Shown here piece after piece: positions 6,048 to 8,500 of a stretch of 8,500 nucleotides of DNA (the stretch's first letter is position 1; each line of letters begins with the position of its first letter). This DNA is from Butyrivibrio sp. GTDB taxonomy: Bacteria; Bacillota; Clostridia; Lachnospirales; Lachnospiraceae. The notes below the pieces were generated by a model. That model made no database searches. It saw only the letters and a list, made by a program, of their open reading frames with translations, and had not been told where the DNA came from. The stretch is taken from assembly GCA_024688095.1 (NCBI GenBank), contig JAILEJ010000189.1, positions 1 to 8,500 on the forward strand, read 5' to 3'. The position numbers were made by a program, and so were the translations under genes.

Positions 6048-7844
6048 ATGAGTTCAAAAGAAAATGGCATGAAAAAAATTCCTTTCCACAAAACAGTTGC
6101 AGGTTTTTCACTTATAAGTTATGCGATATTACTTATTCTGTTTGTACTTTCTATTGCAGTGGTTACAACAGAGTTAAATAGTATTGTAAAAACTTCTGCG
6201 AATACAACACAACAAATAGAAGGAATAATGGATGATTACAGAATTTTTGAAGTAAGTATGAGAATTCTGGATAATGATGGCTTTGCACTTGCAGCAGCTT
6301 ATGATACGATTGAGCCTTTGGGACAGATAGAAGAAAAGGTAAATGATATAAATACCTGTCTTGCAGATATGGATTCTGCACTGGCAGATTTAAACAGTAT
6401 TTTATCATCAATGGATTCATCATCATCATCAGTTCAGACAGCTATCGATGCAGTAAATGAAATCAGTACTAATTATGCTGGTTATAAATCAGGCTATGAA
6501 TCTGTTGCAACAGCGGCTTCTGCAGGCGATGTAACAACAATATTAGGAGTTGTTTATGGTGATGCTATGACACAGCTCACTAATATGAAAGAACAGCTTG
6601 AGATATTAGGAGATTGTGTACAAGCAATTTCTGTTGAGTCAGAACAAAGCTTCCTTAACAGAGCAAGTAAAGCAACAGCTATAGTTAATATTTTAATGAT
6701 TCTTTATATTCTTACAATTATAATCTTTATGGTTATGAATCATAGAAAAATTGGTCTTAAAGTTACTCAGATGGCTGATGAAATCAATTCAATCATTAAC
6801 AATATTAAGAATCATAAGGGCGATCTTACAGCCAGAGTACAGACAGAAACAAGTACAGAGCTTATTTATATTAAAGAGGGCGTAAACCATTTCATCGAAT
6901 CTTTGCAGGAAATCTTAAGAGGTGTAAAAGATGGTACAGTAACTCTTACAGAATCATCTGATAATATGACAAGACAGATCGAACTTGTAAGTGATAATGT
7001 AACAAATACTTCTGCAGCACTTGAAGAGCTTTCTGCAAGTATGATAAATGTATCTGAGACATCAGGTGTAATTACAGGTAAACTTGATGATGTAAGGGAT
7101 GCAACAAGCAATATTAGCGATGCTGTAGCGCAGGGTACATCTAAGTCACAGGAAATTCAAACTGAAGCAGTTCAGATCAAGAATGATGCACAAAATAAAA
7201 AGAATAATACAGGAAGCAGAATGGAAGTTCTTTCTGGTGTTCTTGAAAATTCAGTTAAAGATAGTGAAAAGGTTACACAGATTAATGAACTTACAAATGT
7301 AATTCTCGATATTGCATCACAGACAAATCTTCTAGCTTTAAATGCTTCCATTGAGGCTGCAAGAGCAGGTGAAGCAGGAAAAGGATTTGCTGTAGTTGCA
7401 GAAGAAATCAGTAATCTTGCAGAGAATTCAAGACAGACAGCTGGTAATATCCAGAATATAAGTAACGAAGTTACTCAGGCAGTTAAATCACTTGCTGATA
7501 ATGCTATGGAAGTTCTTGAATTTATCAATTCAACTGTACTTTCAGATTATGATGCATTCGTTGAAACAGGAGAGAAGTATAAGGATACTGCTGAATTTAT
7601 CAATGAGATGATGGGTGGAATTGAGAGCCAGACGAATAATCTTAATAGAATAATGGAAGATATGGCAAATTCTGTTACATCTATTACAGATTCTGTACAG
7701 GAAGCATCTGAGGCTATAAATCAGTCTGCTGAGAATTCACAGGATATTGTTGATGGAATTACAGGTATTAGTTCAGCAATGGATCAGAATAATGATGTAA
7801 CTGAACAGCTTAATGAAAGTACAAGTCAGTTTGTTAAGATTTAA
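6048..7844 (+). CDS. Methyl-accepting chemotaxis protein, transmembrane chemoreceptor
   Basis: A 598-residue chemoreceptor that relays ligand binding outside the cell to the CheA/CheW array and so to the flagellar motor. A basic N-terminus is followed by TM1 (about 17-40), an extracellular sensor of about 165 residues with helical, four-helix-bundle character (41-207), TM2 (about 209-231), a divergent HAMP-like segment (about 232-285) and a long cytoplasmic coiled coil. The hairpin tip is highly conserved: ASQTNLLALNASIEAARAGE (423-442) followed by GKGFAVVAEEISNLAENSRQ. A methylation-site match lies at 322-331 (SAALEELSAS, sites Glu326/Glu327). No C-terminal NWETF-type CheR tether is present; it ends in SQFVKI. 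The segment 485-522, with DYDAFVETGEKY, is of a kind I associate with clostridial receptors. The ligand is unknown. Proximity to the pectin cassette hints at a plant-sugar cue, but the two are separated by a terminated gene. Confidence 0.95.
   Translation: MSSKENGMKKIPFHKTVAGFSLISYAILLILFVLSIAVVTTELNSIVKTSANTTQQIEGIMDDYRIFEVSMRILDNDGFALAAAYDTIEPLGQIEEKVNDINTCLADMDSALADLNSILSSMDSSSSSVQTAIDAVNEISTNYAGYKSGYESVATAASAGDVTTILGVVYGDAMTQLTNMKEQLEILGDCVQAISVESEQSFLNRASKATAIVNILMILYILTIIIFMVMNHRKIGLKVTQMADEINSIINNIKNHKGDLTARVQTETSTELIYIKEGVNHFIESLQEILRGVKDGTVTLTESSDNMTRQIELVSDNVTNTSAALEELSASMINVSETSGVITGKLDDVRDATSNISDAVAQGTSKSQEIQTEAVQIKNDAQNKKNNTGSRMEVLSGVLENSVKDSEKVTQINELTNVILDIASQTNLLALNASIEAARAGEAGKGFAVVAEEISNLAENSRQTAGNIQNISNEVTQAVKSLADNAMEVLEFINSTVLSDYDAFVETGEKYKDTAEFINEMMGGIESQTNNLNRIMEDMANSVTSITDSVQEASEAINQSAENSQDIVDGITGISSAMDQNNDVTEQLNESTSQFVKI
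6417..6431 (+). repeat. TCA trinucleotide repeat (five units) in the chemoreceptor sensor domain
   Basis: Five perfect TCA units encode a run of five serines (residues 124-128) in the extracellular sensor, between helical segments. It is in frame, so unit changes would alter loop length without frameshift. Confidence 0.7.
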
Positions 7845-7867
7845 GAGTTGAAAGTTTATTTTAAATA

Positions 7868-7896
7868 TTGTATTTAGGATAAACACATAATATAAT
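7868..7896 (+). promoter_or_regulatory. Upstream promoter (P1) of the right-edge gene, with a dyad around its -10
   Basis: TTGTAT (7868-7873), a 17-nt spacer and a perfect TATAAT (7891-7896) make a sigma-A-type promoter with a start near 7903. An inverted repeat brackets the -10: GATAAACACAT (7878-7888) and ATGTGTTATC (7903-7912), 10 bp with one bulged A. The left arm is in the spacer and the right arm begins at the predicted +1, an arrangement typical of a repressor operator. No T-run follows, so it is not an obvious terminator for the chemoreceptor gene. Confidence 0.55.
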
Positions 7897-7931
7897 CATT
7901 CGATGTGTTATCAGAATAATCAAAAAGTAAA

Positions 7932-7960
7932 TTGAAAAATTGGTGTTTTTATAATAAAAT
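7932..7960 (+). promoter_or_regulatory. Downstream promoter (P2) of the right-edge gene
   Basis: TTGAAA (7932-7937), a 17-nt spacer and TAAAAT (7955-7960) give a good sigma-A match, 5/6 at each hexamer. Transcription would start near 7967, about 88 nt before the ATG at 8055. The predicted start coincides with another copy of the GATAACAC element. Confidence 0.6.
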
Positions 7961-7980
7961 ATTAATGATAACACGTTAAT
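7961..7980. promoter_or_regulatory. Operator-like imperfect palindrome at the P2 start point
   Basis: ATTAATG (7961-7967) and CGTTAAT (7974-7980) form a 7-bp inverted repeat with one G-T position around ATAACA. It contains GATAACAC (7967-7974), exactly complementary to GTGTTATC (7905-7912) at P1. In an RNA started at P1, 7903-7913 could pair with 7966-7976 (11 bp, one G-U). Confidence 0.4.
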
Positions 7981-8054
7981 TGTTCAAATTTTCAAAATAA
8001 TGTTTAGTATTATTAAATTTGGATCTTGGAAATATTTGTGGAAGGAGAGCTCTT

Positions 8055-8500
8055 ATGGGTCTTGATCTTGAAAATGAAGAAACAGAGGTAAAAGCTCCGG
8101 CTAAACGTCAAACAAAAAAAACAAAAGAAATGCTTGAAGAATATAGTAAACAGCTCGAAGAACTTGATGTTCAGGATGCAGAATTATCTAAACAGATGGA
8201 TGATCTTCGTACACAGACTGATGCATTGGGAGAAATTGATGCAGTTGGAATGAAGGTTAAACATAAAAAGTTTGGTGCTGGTGAGATTGTTGCTCAGGAT
8301 GGAAAATATATTGATGTAAAGTTTTCTGATGTTGTTAAAAAGTTTGTTCTTCCTGGAGCAATTGCAGAACGTTTTCTTAAGGTAGAAGATGAAAATACTC
8401 TTGAATATTATATCAAGAGATATGAGATTCATAATAAGAAGATTAAGATACATATGGCTCAAAGATCTAATGAATATGCAAAAGATAGAATCAATGACGC
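8055..8500 (+). CDS. Coiled-coil protein with a UvrD-tail/Tudor-like barrel (partial, runs off the right edge)
   Basis: The first 148 residues of a longer protein; there is no stop before the window ends. GAAGGAG at 8041-8047, 7 nt before the ATG, fixes the start. Residues 1-25 are charged, acidic then Lys/Arg/Thr-rich. Residues 24-60 are strongly helical with coiled-coil spacing (KEMLEEYSKQLEELD). Residues 65-108 hold VGMKVKHKKFGAGEIVAQDG, then YIDVKF and KKFVLPGAI. This pattern resembles the small SH3/Tudor-like barrel at the C-terminus of UvrD/PcrA helicases (V-x-H-x-x-F-G-x-G-x-V), which can bind RNA polymerase or nucleic acid. A further helical, Lys-rich stretch follows (115-148). No membrane segment or signal peptide is seen. 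I do not recognise a named family. It has its own double promoter and is not in the chemoreceptor operon. Function unknown; a nucleic-acid- or RNAP-associated role is only a guess from the fold pattern. Confidence 0.8.
   Translation, partial: MGLDLENEETEVKAPAKRQTKKTKEMLEEYSKQLEELDVQDAELSKQMDDLRTQTDALGEIDAVGMKVKHKKFGAGEIVAQDGKYIDVKFSDVVKKFVLPGAIAERFLKVEDENTLEYYIKRYEIHNKKIKIHMAQRSNEYAKDRIND

Noticed and set aside
7878..7912. Dyad after the chemoreceptor gene as an intrinsic terminator
   Set aside because: No T-run follows on either strand and the loop contains a perfect TATAAT, so promoter/operator use is a better reading.
8184..8462. 92-residue open frame on the - strand
   Set aside because: It is antisense to the right-edge gene, which has a strong ribosome site and a sensible domain pattern. 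The antisense product is Asn/Ile/Phe-rich low-complexity sequence.

Overview
The window is AT-rich, and every recognisable gene lies on the + strand. Low GC, purine-rich Shine-Dalgarno sites 5-11 nt before the starts, and the protein types (PL11 and CE12 pectin enzymes, a MocR-like aminotransferase, a clostridial-type chemoreceptor) point to a motile, plant-polysaccharide-using Firmicute. My best guess is a gut or rumen Lachnospiraceae relative (Lachnospira, Butyrivibrio or Eubacterium eligens type). That assignment is inference from style and content; no taxonomic marker gene is present.

Bases 1-4319 form a rhamnogalacturonan-I (RG-I) utilisation cassette. The tail of an unidentified gene (1-75) is followed by a CE12-type rhamnogalacturonan acetylesterase (156-893), a PL11 rhamnogalacturonan lyase (start best placed at 928, to 3444) and a CE4/NodB-type polysaccharide deacetylase (start best placed at 3471, to 4319). 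The gaps between the last three are 34 and 26 nt, so they are very likely one transcript. None of the three shows a signal peptide, and the lyase has about 18 cysteines. The natural reading is an intracellular pathway: imported acetylated RG oligosaccharides are deacetylated by a serine esterase and possibly a metal-dependent esterase, and are cut by the lyase between galacturonate and rhamnose.

Bases 4320-4523 are a non-coding gap with a plausible extended -10 promoter inside a nested inverted repeat. A stand-alone MocR-like class I aminotransferase follows (4524-5813) and ends at a textbook intrinsic terminator (5833-5868). This gene looks like core amino-acid metabolism, unrelated to the cassette.

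Bases 5869-6047 hold a weak promoter for a monocistronic transmembrane methyl-accepting chemotaxis protein (start best placed at 6048, to 7844). The last intergenic region (7845-8054) is the most structured non-coding DNA in the window: two sigma-A-like promoters in tandem, each with a GATAACAC/GTGTTATC element at its predicted start point. They drive a gene that runs off the right edge (8055 onward), encoding an acidic/basic coiled-coil head followed by a small barrel-like domain similar in pattern to the UvrD/PcrA C-terminal Tudor-like fold.

I see no tRNA, rRNA, CRISPR array, insertion sequence, phage gene or recognisable riboswitch. No intergenic stretch exceeds 300 bases. I did not find a clearly new multi-gene system. 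The best leads are the double promoter/operator region, the apparently cytoplasmic two-esterase RG cassette, and the coiled-coil/barrel protein at the right edge.
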